From: an uncultured Clostridia bacterium
GTDB taxonomy: Bacteria; Bacillota; Clostridia; Peptostreptococcales; Anaerovoracaceae
Length of the DNA: 29,407 nt
Assembly: GCA_938034165.1 (NCBI GenBank)
Contig: CALHKP010000051.1
Location: forward strand, 1-29,407
Direction: 5' to 3'
Every line of letters begins with the position of its first letter. Position 1 is the first letter of the stretch. Shown piece by piece: positions 7,584 through 15,884 of the stretch. The notes under the pieces were generated by a model. The model was given only the letters and a program-made list of their open reading frames with translations, had not been told where the DNA came from and ran no database searches. A program made the translations under genes and the position numbers.

Positions 7584-7665
7584 GGATTCTTGAGAATCCA
7601 AACTTGACACATCTTTTGTGTCACACAGATAAGTTAAACCTGGCAAATCCCACAAGGGGTTTGCC
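7584..7665 (+). promoter_or_regulatory. Kdd2-kamA spacer with three inverted repeats and a possible promoter/operator
   Basis: Three palindromes stand in series: GGATTC-TTGA-GAATCC (7584-7599), TGACACA-TCTTT-TGTGTCA (7605-7623) and GGCAAATCCC-ACAA-GGGGTTTGCC (7642-7665). The middle one overlaps a -35 box TTGACA (7604-7609) whose partner would be GATAAG at 7628-7633 with an 18-base spacer. It could therefore be an operator. The third hairpin is strong but lacks a T run, so it is more likely an mRNA-processing or stabilising structure at the 5' end of kamA mRNA than a terminator. Confidence 0.45.
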
Positions 7666-7698
7666 TCGTATAAATACAAGTATTAAGGAGATTTATTC

Positions 7699-8964
7699 AT
7701 GGCAATAAGAAATTGGAAAGACATTCCACTATTCAAAGACGTTACAGACGAACAGTGGAACGACTGGCACTGGCAGGTTTCTCACAGACTGTCAACTGTA
7801 GAAGAAATCGCTCAGGTTGTTAACTTAACAGAACAGGAAAGAGCTGACATCGAAAAGGTTATCGGCGGATTCAGAGTAGGTATCACACCTTACTATGCAT
7901 CACTGATGGATCCAGATGATCCAAGAGATCCAGTAAGAATGCAGGCTGTTCCTACACTTGCTGAAATGCACAGATCAGAAGCTGACGATGCTGACCCACT
8001 ACACGAAGATGCTGACTCCCCAGCTCCTGGATTAACTCACAGATACCCAGACAGAGTTCTGTTCTTAATCACAGACCAGTGCTCAATGTACTGCAGACAC
8101 TGCACAAGAAGAAGACTTGCAGGAGAAACTGACGGTGCAAGATCAAGAGAAGATATCGATGCATGTATCGATTACATCAGAAGAACTCCTCAGGTTAGAG
8201 ACGTACTTCTTTCAGGTGGAGACGCTCTTCTGGTAGAAGATGACACATTAGAATACATCATCAGCGAACTGAGAAAGATTGACCACGTTGAAATTGTAAG
8301 AATCGGTTCAAGAACACCTGTTGTAATGCCTATGAGAATAACAGACGATCTTGTAAACATGCTGAAGAAATACCACCCAATCTGGTTAAACACTCACTTC
8401 AATCACCCACAGGAATTAACTGAAACAGCTGCTGAAGCTCTGAGAAAGCTTGCTGATGCAGGTATCCCACTAGGAAACCAGTCAGTACTTCTGAGAGGTG
8501 TTAACGATTGTAAGCACATCATGAGAGAATTAGTTCAGAAGCTTGTTATGCACAGAGTTAGACCTTACTACATCTACATCTGTGACCTTTCAATCGGTAT
8601 CGAACACTTCAGAACACCTGTTTCAAAGGGTATCGAAATCATCGAAGGTCTAAGAGGTCATACTTCAGGATACGCAGTACCTACATTCGTAGTAGACGCT
8701 CCTGGTGGTGGCGGAAAGACTCCTGTAATGCCACAGTACGTAATTTCAGAAACACCTGACAAGGTAATCCTGAGAAACTACGAAGGTGTTATCACTACTT
8801 ACACTCAGTCAAGACTTCCTGAACTGGAATGCAAATGCGATTACTGCACAGGCAAGAAGACATTTAAGTACCAGGGTGTTTCAGCTCTTGGCGAAGGTCT
8901 GCAGATTAAGTCAATGGAACCTTCAAACCTTGCAAGACACGAAAGAAACGAACACCACGCTTAA
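7699..8964 (+). CDS. kamA: L-lysine 2,3-aminomutase
   Basis: This 421-residue radical SAM, PLP-dependent enzyme converts L-lysine to L-beta-lysine, the entry step of the pathway. The radical SAM motif is CSMYCRHC (C128, C132, C135). The PLP lysine lies in APGGGGKTPVMP. Zinc ligands expected from the clostridial enzyme are visible: a Cys in GVNDCKH and the C-terminal set in LECKCDYC. The ATG follows TTAAGGAGATTTATTC. The length equals characterised clostridial lysine 2,3-aminomutases, so this is not the shorter EpmB-type protein. Codon use is strongly biased (AGA, ACA, TCA, CTT), as in the other abundant fermentation enzymes here. It heads the kamABCDE gene run. Confidence 0.97.
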   Translation: MAIRNWKDIPLFKDVTDEQWNDWHWQVSHRLSTVEEIAQVVNLTEQERADIEKVIGGFRVGITPYYASLMDPDDPRDPVRMQAVPTLAEMHRSEADDADPLHEDADSPAPGLTHRYPDRVLFLITDQCSMYCRHCTRRRLAGETDGARSREDIDACIDYIRRTPQVRDVLLSGGDALLVEDDTLEYIISELRKIDHVEIVRIGSRTPVVMPMRITDDLVNMLKKYHPIWLNTHFNHPQELTETAAEALRKLADAGIPLGNQSVLLRGVNDCKHIMRELVQKLVMHRVRPYYIYICDLSIGIEHFRTPVSKGIEIIEGLRGHTSGYAVPTFVVDAPGGGGKTPVMPQYVISETPDKVILRNYEGVITTYTQSRLPELECKCDYCTGKKTFKYQGVSALGEGLQIKSMEPSNLARHERNEHHA

Positions 8965-9016
8965 TAAGAGCCTCTTTTTAAACAAACCGGCCCTTATGGC
9001 TAATTAAGTAAAATGA

Positions 9017-9045
9017 CTATAGGGAGGCCTTGTGTCTCCCTATAG
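9017..9045 (+). other. Hairpin between kamA and kamB
   Basis: Perfect 10-bp inverted repeat CTATAGGGAG / CTCCCTATAG with a 9-base loop, placed between the kamA stop and the kamB ribosome binding site. There is no T run after it, so it is not a canonical terminator. An mRNA-processing or 3'-end-stabilising role that separates kamA from kamB levels is plausible. Confidence 0.6.
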
Positions 9046-9071
9046 ATATCACTATAGGAAATGAGGTTAAT

Positions 9072-10091
9072 ATGGGCTTACTCTACGATATTTCACAAAA
9101 ATACAAGACTGTTTCAATAGTCGGCATGTCCAAAAATGCCGGAAAAACTACAGCATTAAATTACTTGATAGAAGAGGCTATTGATGAGGGAGTAACTCTG
9201 GGAGTCACTTCAACAGGACGTGACGGAGAGTCCCAGGACCTTGTTACAGGAACAGAAAAACCGAGAGTTTATCTGGACCAGGATATGATTGTGGCAGTTC
9301 CGTCACTTTTGTACGATATGGCAGATGCAGGACTTGAGGTAATCAAAAAAACAAACTACTCAACAGCTATCGGAACGCTGCTTATCTGCAGAGTTCGCGA
9401 AGCGGGATATGTGCAGGTTGCCGGCCCGGTAATCAATGCAGAGCAAAAAATGCTTTGTGATGATATGCTTGAACTCGGCTGTGAACTGATCATAATCGAC
9501 GGCGCAATCGACAGAAAGTCAATAGCATCACCGGAAACTTCAGAGGCAATCATACTGTCCACAGGAGCTGTTCTATCAAGAAAAATGAACAAAGTTATCG
9601 AAGAAACAGCTCATGTTGTTAATCTGTACAGAACACCTGAACTGGAAGAGGGTGTCATCAGAGACGCAATAGAAAAAAATAATTTTGACGACAAGATTAT
9701 GCTCTTAAATGACAAGGGCGAGATCAAAAAACTTGATCTGGCGACAGGATTAGGCGCTTCTGCCGAAATCAATGCAGCCATAGAAGAGGATACTAGATAT
9801 ATATATATCCCCGGAGCATTCACTAACAGTGTTATTTCAAATATTTCACTGAAGAAGCTCAAACAGGTGGAATTCATTCTCAAGGATCCTACTAAGATTT
9901 TCGTGAATGTAATGGACTGGGGGATTTACAGGAAGAAAGGTTTCAGACTGAAGGTGCTCAAGAATATTGAGATTGCGGCTATTACCGTAAACCCATGGGC
10001 CCCTGCAGGATATACATTTGATAACATTCTTCTGCTTAGCGAAATGGAAAAGGCTATTCCGGATATACCTATTATTGATGTAAGGATGTAA
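9072..10091 (+). CDS. kamB: Lysine 5,6-aminomutase reactivase subunit KamB
   Basis: This 339-residue cytosolic protein has an N-terminal P-loop, GMSKNAGKTT (residues 18-27). Genes of this type sit between kamA and kamD in lysine fermenters and are named as a subunit of the reactivating factor that exchanges damaged cobalamin in lysine 5,6-aminomutase. Beyond the P-loop I see VTSTGRDGE and DGAIDRKSIASPE, in keeping with a nucleotide-handling fold. I chose ATG 9072 because GAGG lies 5 bases before it; a TTG at 9030 would fall inside the hairpin. Codon use is less biased than in kamA, kamD and kamE, and the ribosome binding site is weaker, fitting a low-abundance chaperone. It ends 2 bases before kamC. 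Confidence 0.85.
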   Translation: MGLLYDISQKYKTVSIVGMSKNAGKTTALNYLIEEAIDEGVTLGVTSTGRDGESQDLVTGTEKPRVYLDQDMIVAVPSLLYDMADAGLEVIKKTNYSTAIGTLLICRVREAGYVQVAGPVINAEQKMLCDDMLELGCELIIIDGAIDRKSIASPETSEAIILSTGAVLSRKMNKVIEETAHVVNLYRTPELEEGVIRDAIEKNNFDDKIMLLNDKGEIKKLDLATGLGASAEINAAIEEDTRYIYIPGAFTNSVISNISLKKLKQVEFILKDPTKIFVNVMDWGIYRKKGFRLKVLKNIEIAAITVNPWAPAGYTFDNILLLSEMEKAIPDIPIIDVRM

Positions 10092-10093
10092 TT

Positions 10094-11842
10094 ATGATAC
10101 AAGGGAAAAACAGAAGACTGGCAAATGTCAAAACAAGACGTGAAACCGGTCTGGAATATGTAATGTTTAATCTTGACTTAAATACGCCTTTCGGCAAAAA
10201 AAAGCTCAAGGAAATCAAGCCGTTTTATCCGGGCGAGGAAGCTGAGCTTAGAGAAGAGTTAGACAGAGTAGAAACCATGGTGAATTTTGTCAAGCAGAAC
10301 AAGACCCTGACAGACAAGATTCAGGAAGTGTTCATGGAAGTAAAAGATGTGACGCTCACTGTTGAAAGAAGCGGAGACAATATTTTGTCAACAGTTGAAT
10401 TGTTTGACATAAAATCTTTGCTCCTTCAGATGAGACAGCTCATCAAGCTTACAGAAGAACACGAAATCGGAGACTACAAAGGATCTCACTGCGCAGCAGA
10501 GTGCAGGGAGGCCGAAGGCAGTTCTGAAGAAGAGATTATTGTTGAGGTTGACGAATCAGTACCTGCAGTTGACAGAGTGCCTGAGGAATACTTCCTCGAA
10601 GATACAGAAGACCTTCTCGATGCGCTTGACCCAAGAGGTGATAGACTGAACACATTCTATATATATGATGAATTCAGTCCGCAGCTTGGTGTTTACCGCA
10701 AGAAAAAGAGAGAATGTGAACTGAAAATCAGAAAAGAACAGAAGCAGGCTCGTGAGGACCTCAGAAAGAATCACGGAGTTATGCTTACCCCAAAATTTGA
10801 TATAGTCGTATCCAAATCACATAACGACTACGAAAAGATTCTGAGCTTAGAAGAACTCGAAATCGTTGATCAGGATTACATGAGCACAACTTTCCAGCTC
10901 AAGCCTACAGAAGCTGTTCACGAATACGTAAAGGAAATTGAGCAGATCAACACAGAAATCGAGATCGAAGAAGAGAGAATCAGGGAGTTCCTTTCAAAAT
11001 CAATTTCAAAAAAAGCAGATGTTATTCTTGCAAACTGCGACAAGATCGGGGCTCTCGACCTTTCGCTGGCAAGAGCAATATATGCAATTAAACATAAGCT
11101 GATTAAACCTGAAATCGCCGACGAACACATAATTGACTTCGAAGACGGAAGAAATATTCAGGTTGAAGACATACTGAAATCGAAGGGCAAAGAATTTTGT
11201 CCTATCACAATCAGACTCGATGACGGCGTAACCCTAATAACGGGAGCCAACATGGGAGGTAAGACTATATCACTTAAGCTTGCAGGCCAGATTCCAATGC
11301 TTGCACAGTACGGATTCTTTGTTCCGGCAAAGAAAGCAAAGATTGGTCTTTCAAACTATGTTCAGATTCTCATTGGAGATTCGCAGTCAGTGGAAAGAGG
11401 CCTTTCCAGTTTCGGTTCGGAAATGGAAGAACTCAAAGAAATATTGGATAACGGACAGGACAGAAGCCTTATTCTCATAGATGAGATAGCTTCCGGAACT
11501 AACCCTACAGAGGGAACGGCTCTGACTAAGAGCCTTGTGGATTATCTGATACAGAAACCGTATATTTCTCTGATTACGACACATTTTGAGTCAGTAACCG
11601 AAAGAGAAGGGGTTGTAAACATGCAGGTCAGAGGACTTTGTGACTGCAACTTCAATCTTCTTAACAGTGAGATAAGAAATGCAAAACGTCGTGACAGAAT
11701 AAATATAATATCGAAATACATGGACTATCGTCTGTGCAGAGTAGAAAATGAAGCACAGGTACCTAAGGATGCTTTGAATATAGCCTCCATGCTCGGAATC
11801 GACAGGGTGATTATAGACAAAGCGAAAGAATACATTAGATAA
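10094..11842 (+). CDS. kamC: Lysine 5,6-aminomutase reactivase ATPase KamC (MutS-like)
   Basis: This 582-residue protein has a C-terminal ATPase domain of the DNA mismatch repair MutS family: Walker A GANMGGKTIS (from about residue 384), Walker B SLILIDEIASGTNP (D463, E464), and a switch His in TTHFE. The N-terminal ~370 residues are helical and charged with coiled-coil character and no MutS mismatch-recognition domain. In this genomic position it is the ATPase partner of KamB in reactivating the B12 enzyme, not a repair protein. The start ATG 10094 has only a weak AAGGATG site and overlaps the end of kamB closely, so coupling is likely. The stop lies 11 bases before kamD. Confidence 0.87.
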   Translation: MIQGKNRRLANVKTRRETGLEYVMFNLDLNTPFGKKKLKEIKPFYPGEEAELREELDRVETMVNFVKQNKTLTDKIQEVFMEVKDVTLTVERSGDNILSTVELFDIKSLLLQMRQLIKLTEEHEIGDYKGSHCAAECREAEGSSEEEIIVEVDESVPAVDRVPEEYFLEDTEDLLDALDPRGDRLNTFYIYDEFSPQLGVYRKKKRECELKIRKEQKQAREDLRKNHGVMLTPKFDIVVSKSHNDYEKILSLEELEIVDQDYMSTTFQLKPTEAVHEYVKEIEQINTEIEIEEERIREFLSKSISKKADVILANCDKIGALDLSLARAIYAIKHKLIKPEIADEHIIDFEDGRNIQVEDILKSKGKEFCPITIRLDDGVTLITGANMGGKTISLKLAGQIPMLAQYGFFVPAKKAKIGLSNYVQILIGDSQSVERGLSSFGSEMEELKEILDNGQDRSLILIDEIASGTNPTEGTALTKSLVDYLIQKPYISLITTHFESVTEREGVVNMQVRGLCDCNFNLLNSEIRNAKRRDRINIISKYMDYRLCRVENEAQVPKDALNIASMLGIDRVIIDKAKEYIR

Positions 11843-11853
11843 GGAGAAATAGG

Positions 11854-13407
11854 ATGAAAAGCAAACTAAACCTTGATCCAAAAGTTGTAGATAGCGCTCG
11901 CCAGCATGCAGCAAATATTGCTCGCGATATGCAGGAATTCATTGAGCGCCACACAACTGTTTCAACAGAAAGAACAATTGTAAGACTTTTGGGCATTGAC
12001 GGTGTTGACGATGTTGACACACCACTTCCTAACGTAGTAGTTGATCACATCAAAGAAGAAGGAGCACTTCCTACAGGTGCTGCTTACTGGATTGGTAACG
12101 CAATCGTACAGACAGGAAAGACTCCACAGGAAATCGCAGAAGAAATTTCAGAAGGAAAGCTAGAAATCACAAAGCTTCCAACTTGCTCAGTAGAAGAAGC
12201 TGCTGAAGCTCTGAAACCTGCAATCAAAGAAACTTTTGCAAGAATCGACATGCAGAAGGCTAAGCGTCAGGAATACCTTGACACAATCGGTGAAGGTCCA
12301 GAACCTTACATCTACGTAATCGTAGCTACAGGTAACATCTACGAAGACGTTGTGCAGGCTAAGGCTGCAGCAAGACAGGGTGCTGACATCATCGCTGTAA
12401 TCAGAACTACAGCTCAGTCACTTCTTGACTATGTACCTTACGGACCAACAACTGAAGGTTTCGGTGGTACATATGCTACACAGGAAAACTTCAGAATCAT
12501 GAGAGCTGCTCTTGACGAAGTAGGTGAAGAAGTTGGAAGATACATCAGACTTTGTAATTACTCATCAGGTATGTGTATGCCTGAAATCGCAGCAATGGGT
12601 GCTCTCGAAAGACTTGACGTTATGCTGAACGATGCTATCTATGGTATCCTGTTCAGAGACATCAACATGCAGAGAACTCTTGTTGACCAGTTCATGTCAA
12701 GAGTTATCATCGGATACTGCGGAATCATCTTCAACTCAGGTGAAGATAACTACCTGACAACTGATGATGCTATCGAAGCAGCTCACACAGTAACAGCTTC
12801 TCAGTTTATCAACGAACAGTTCGCTGTACTTGCTAACATTCCGGAAGAACAGATGGGTCTTGGTCACGCATTCGAAATGGATCCAAACACAGAAGACGGA
12901 TTCCTTCTTGAACTTTCACAGGCTCAGATGGCTAGAGAAATCTTCCCTAAAGCAAGACTTAAGTACATGCCACCAACAAAGTTCATGACAGGAAACATCT
13001 TCAAGGGTCACCTTCAGGATGCTCTGTTCAATCTTGTTACAGTTTGGACAAACCAGTCATTACTTCTGACAGGTATGCTTACAGAAGCTATTCACACTCC
13101 ATTAATGCAGGACAGATATCTTGCTATCGAAAACGCAAAATACATCTTCAATAACTGCAGACACATCGGAGAAGAAGTTGAATTCAAAGAAAACGGAATT
13201 ATCCAGAACCGTGCACATGAGGTTCTTGACAAGGCTGACAAGCTTCTTGCTGAAGTTGAAGAAGAAGGTCTCTTCTCAACAATCGAAAAAGGTATCTTCG
13301 GTGGAGTTAAGCGTCCATTTGACGGTGGACACGGTCTTGAAGGCGTATGCACAAAGGGCGAAAACTACTTCAATCCATTCATTGAACTGTTCATGGATCA
13401 CGAGTAA
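11854..13407 (+). CDS. kamD: Lysine 5,6-aminomutase alpha subunit
   Basis: This 517-residue large subunit forms the PLP-binding TIM barrel of the adenosylcobalamin-dependent enzyme that moves the terminal amino group of beta-lysine (or lysine) from C6 to C5. The start MKSKLNLDPKVVDSAR, the stretches YIYVIVATGNIYEDVVQAKA and YGPTTEGFGGTYATQEN, and the total length fit characterised clostridial KamD. A strong AAGGAG precedes the ATG. It is followed 15 bases later by kamE with an AAGGAGG site, giving two well-translated adjacent genes for the two subunits. Codon use is of the highly expressed class. Confidence 0.97.
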   Translation: MKSKLNLDPKVVDSARQHAANIARDMQEFIERHTTVSTERTIVRLLGIDGVDDVDTPLPNVVVDHIKEEGALPTGAAYWIGNAIVQTGKTPQEIAEEISEGKLEITKLPTCSVEEAAEALKPAIKETFARIDMQKAKRQEYLDTIGEGPEPYIYVIVATGNIYEDVVQAKAAARQGADIIAVIRTTAQSLLDYVPYGPTTEGFGGTYATQENFRIMRAALDEVGEEVGRYIRLCNYSSGMCMPEIAAMGALERLDVMLNDAIYGILFRDINMQRTLVDQFMSRVIIGYCGIIFNSGEDNYLTTDDAIEAAHTVTASQFINEQFAVLANIPEEQMGLGHAFEMDPNTEDGFLLELSQAQMAREIFPKARLKYMPPTKFMTGNIFKGHLQDALFNLVTVWTNQSLLLTGMLTEAIHTPLMQDRYLAIENAKYIFNNCRHIGEEVEFKENGIIQNRAHEVLDKADKLLAEVEEEGLFSTIEKGIFGGVKRPFDGGHGLEGVCTKGENYFNPFIELFMDHE

Positions 13408-13422
13408 GGAGGTACAAATATA

Positions 13423-14217
13423 ATGACAGAAACTAAGACAGCGGCTACACAGGTCGATTTAAAATGCGTTAAGCCTTACGGCGACGCTCTAAATGACGGT
13501 AAAGTTCAGATTGCATTCACTCTTCCTGTACCTTACGGTGAAGAAGCTGAAGAATGCGCAAAGCAGTACGCAAAGAAGCTTGGTCTTGACGAACCAAACG
13601 TTTGCTACTACTGCGAACTTACAGAAGGATACACATTCTTCAATATCTACGGTTCAGCTCAGGCAACTATTGACTACACAGCTATCAACGTTCCTAAGGT
13701 AGAAGGAACAGTTATGGACCGTGTAGAATGCGGAGAATGGATCGGCGAACACATCAAGAGAGATATCGTAGTAGTTGGAGCTTCAATCGAATCTGACGCT
13801 CACACTGTAGGTATCGACGCTATCATCCAGATGAAGGGATTCCACGGACACTTCGGTCTTGAAAGATTCAAGAACGTTGTAGCTTACAACATGGGTTCAC
13901 AGGTTCCTTGCGAAAAGCTTATCGCAAAAGCTAAGGAAGTAAATGCAGATGCAATTCTGGTTTCACAGACTGTAACTCAGAAGGATATCCACATCCAGCA
14001 GCTGACTAAGATGATTGAGCTTGTAGAAGCAGAAGGTCTTCGTGACAAGGTTATCATGACTTGCGGCGGCCCAAGAATCTCACACGAACTTGCACAGGAA
14101 CTTGGTTACGATGCAGGTTTCGGTCCTGGAAAATATGCTGAACATGTAATGAGTTATATTATGCAGGAAGTAGAAAAGAGAGGCTGGCAGGATAAGGCAG
14201 AAATCTCAGCTCGCTAG
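13423..14217 (+). CDS. kamE: Lysine 5,6-aminomutase beta subunit (cobalamin-binding)
   Basis: This 264-residue small subunit carries a Rossmann-type B12-binding domain with the base-off motif DAHTVG, in which H127 would ligate cobalt. K138 in QMKGFHGHFG lies 11 residues after the His, the same spacing as the PLP-binding Lys144 and cobalt ligand His133 of the clostridial enzyme; it should form the internal aldimine. SQTVTQKDIH and CGGPRISHELA complete the B12 fold. The gene ends with two stop codons (TAGTAG), then a terminator. It explains the organism's high demand for adenosylcobalamin. Confidence 0.97.
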   Translation: MTETKTAATQVDLKCVKPYGDALNDGKVQIAFTLPVPYGEEAEECAKQYAKKLGLDEPNVCYYCELTEGYTFFNIYGSAQATIDYTAINVPKVEGTVMDRVECGEWIGEHIKRDIVVVGASIESDAHTVGIDAIIQMKGFHGHFGLERFKNVVAYNMGSQVPCEKLIAKAKEVNADAILVSQTVTQKDIHIQQLTKMIELVEAEGLRDKVIMTCGGPRISHELAQELGYDAGFGPGKYAEHVMSYIMQEVEKRGWQDKAEISAR

Positions 14218-14232
14218 TAGACAACTGAACAC

Positions 14233-14261
14233 AAAAGAGGCAGAAGTTTTCTGTCTCTTTT
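14233..14261 (+). terminator. Terminator after kamE
   Basis: 13-bp stem AAAAGAGGCAGAA / TTCTGTCTCTTTT with a GTT loop and a single G-T pair; the T run is part of the stem. It closes the kam operon. Confidence 0.8.
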
Positions 14262-14300
14262 ACAGTGTGATCCGGCACGGCGTTTCTCAAAAGCCAATAC

Positions 14301-14329
14301 TTTTCAAATACTGCGACGGATCTTATAAA
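14301..14329 (+). promoter_or_regulatory. Possible weak sigma-A promoter of atoDA
   Basis: TTTTCA at 14301-14306 and TATAAA at 14324-14329 with a 17-base spacer stand about 40 bases before the atoD start. The -35 box is poor, but a promoter is needed after the kamE terminator. Confidence 0.35.
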
Positions 14330-14371
14330 TATCAAATTTCATTTCATTTAATGTAGAAAGGTGATTTAAAA

Positions 14372-15097
14372 ATGATTAACAAAGTAATAACTGCAGACGA
14401 AGCAGTTGCCGGCATTAAAGACGGTATGACAATCATGGTAGGTGGATTCCTTGGAACAGGTTCACCTGAAGTCTTAATGGACGCTCTTGTTAGAAAAGGC
14501 GTAAAACACCTGACAGTTATCGGTAACGACGGTGGTCTTGATGTTGGACAGCCTGCGGGCGAATTTGCTGGAAAAACAGCTAGAGGTATCGGTAAATTAC
14601 TGGAACACCACATGGTTGACCACATTATCGCTACTCACCTTGGTGTTAACCCAAAAATTAACGAACAGATTGCTGAAGGTACTCTGAAGTACACTCTTGT
14701 TCCACAGGGAACACTTGCTGAAAAGATCAGAGCTGCTGCTTACGGACTTGGCGGAGTTCTTACACCAACAGGCGTTGGTACTCCTGTAGAATTTGACAAG
14801 GACGAATTTGGCAGAGAAAAGAAAGTTATGGAAATCGACGGAAAGAAATATCTGTTCGAAATGCCACTGAGAGCTGACTATGCTTTCATCAGAGCTTCTG
14901 TAGCTGATAAATTCGGTAACTACTACTGCAAAAAAGCAACAAAGAACTTCAACTATGTAATGGCTGGAGCAGCTGATAAGACTATCATCGCTGCAGAACA
15001 GATTGTTGAAGTAGGTGAAATTGATCCAGATATGTTTGACGTTGCAGGCGTACTGGTAGATGCTATTGCGGAAGGAGAAAAACCATGGCAGATTTAA
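14372..15097 (+). CDS. atoD: Butyrate/acetate-acetoacetate CoA-transferase, alpha subunit
   Basis: This 241-residue alpha subunit belongs to a family I CoA-transferase. The glycine-rich start DGMTIMVGGFLGTGSPEVL and NDGGLDVGQPAGEF are typical of the AtoD/ScoA class. In lysine fermentation the enzyme would move CoA from butyryl-CoA to the acetoacetate released by Kce, yielding butyrate and acetoacetyl-CoA. The ATG follows AGAAAGGTGATTTAAAA. The coding region overlaps atoA by 13 bases. Acceptor specificity cannot be read from sequence. Confidence 0.93.
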   Translation: MINKVITADEAVAGIKDGMTIMVGGFLGTGSPEVLMDALVRKGVKHLTVIGNDGGLDVGQPAGEFAGKTARGIGKLLEHHMVDHIIATHLGVNPKINEQIAEGTLKYTLVPQGTLAEKIRAAAYGLGGVLTPTGVGTPVEFDKDEFGREKKVMEIDGKKYLFEMPLRADYAFIRASVADKFGNYYCKKATKNFNYVMAGAADKTIIAAEQIVEVGEIDPDMFDVAGVLVDAIAEGEKPWQI

Positions 15098-15741
15098 AAA
15101 CTAGAATTGCAAAAAGATGTGCAAAAGAATTTAAAGATGGCGAATTTGTAAACCTTGGAATTGGTCTTCCTACAATGGTAGCTAACTTCATTCCGGAAGA
15201 TATTTCAGTAACATTCCACTCAGAAAACGGATTCGCAGGTATTGACGCTGTTGCTGATGAAACTAACATCGACGTTAACATCATCAACTCAGGTGGTACT
15301 TATGTAACTGCAGTTGACAGAGTTAAATACTTCGATACAGCTGAATCATTCGGTCTCGTAAGAGGCGGCCACGTAAGAGCTACAGTTCTCGGAGCTATGG
15401 AAGTAGCTGAAAACGGAGACCTTGCTAACTGGATCGTTCCAGGTAAGAAGGTCGCAGGAATGGGCGGAGCTATGGACCTTTGCTCAGGATGTCCAGAAGT
15501 TATTATCGTAATGCTTCACACTCAGAAGGGCAACCACAAAATCCTTAAGGAATGTTCACTTCCACTGACAGCAGAAAAGTGCGTATCAAAGATCATCACT
15601 GAAATGGGTGTTATGGAAGTTAGAGAAGACGGAATCTGGGTTGTTGAACTTCACCCTGATTATTCAAAAGAAGATATCCAGGCTGCTACAGGCTGCGAAC
15701 TTCACTTCGATCCTAACATGAAAGCAATGGAAGAAGAATAA
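15085..15741 (+). CDS. atoA: Butyrate/acetate-acetoacetate CoA-transferase, beta subunit
   Basis: This 218-residue beta subunit contains the catalytic glutamate in the family I signature HSENGFAG, where the Glu forms the acyl-CoA thioester, and a LGIGLPTMVANF glycine-rich loop. GGAMDLCSGCPEVIIVM and the C-terminal ELHPDYSKEDIQAATG are also typical. Its start lies inside the atoD end, preceded by GGAAGGAGAAAAACC, so the two subunits are translationally coupled. A strong terminator follows. Confidence 0.94.
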   Translation: MADLKTRIAKRCAKEFKDGEFVNLGIGLPTMVANFIPEDISVTFHSENGFAGIDAVADETNIDVNIINSGGTYVTAVDRVKYFDTAESFGLVRGGHVRATVLGAMEVAENGDLANWIVPGKKVAGMGGAMDLCSGCPEVIIVMLHTQKGNHKILKECSLPLTAEKCVSKIITEMGVMEVREDGIWVVELHPDYSKEDIQAATGCELHFDPNMKAMEEE

Positions 15742-15757
15742 AAACAATATGTTTTTT

Positions 15758-15788
15758 AGAACCACGTCGACAGGCGTGGTTCTTTTGT
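15758..15788 (+). terminator. Terminator after atoA
   Basis: 9-bp stem AGAACCACG / CGTGGTTCT with an 8-base loop, followed by TTTGTT. Confidence 0.88.
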
Positions 15789-15828
15789 TACATAAAAATT
15801 TTTTTGAAATATTTTTTTTCTATTTACC

Positions 15829-15856
15829 TTGCTATTTGGTTAAAGTGTAGTATAAT
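15829..15856 (+). promoter_or_regulatory. Sigma-A promoter of the RpiR-type regulator
   Basis: -35 TTGCTA at 15829-15834, 16-base spacer, perfect -10 TATAAT at 15851-15856, giving a leader of about 20 bases. Confidence 0.6.
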
Positions 15857-15884
15857 AAAGCAGTGAAAAGTGAGGTATATTAAA

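Noticed and set aside
7568..7698. Lysine riboswitch in front of kamA
   Set aside because: The region is too short, about 130 bases, and shows none of the conserved lysine-aptamer segments; it contains only simple palindromes.
10094..11842. DNA mismatch repair MutS2-type gene
   Set aside because: It has the MutS-like ATPase but no mismatch-recognition or Smr domain, and lies between kamB and kamD, the known position of KamC.
14274..14290. CGGCACGGCGTTTCTC as a sigma-54 promoter of atoDA
   Set aside because: The -12 TTGC is absent and the first base of the -24 box differs.
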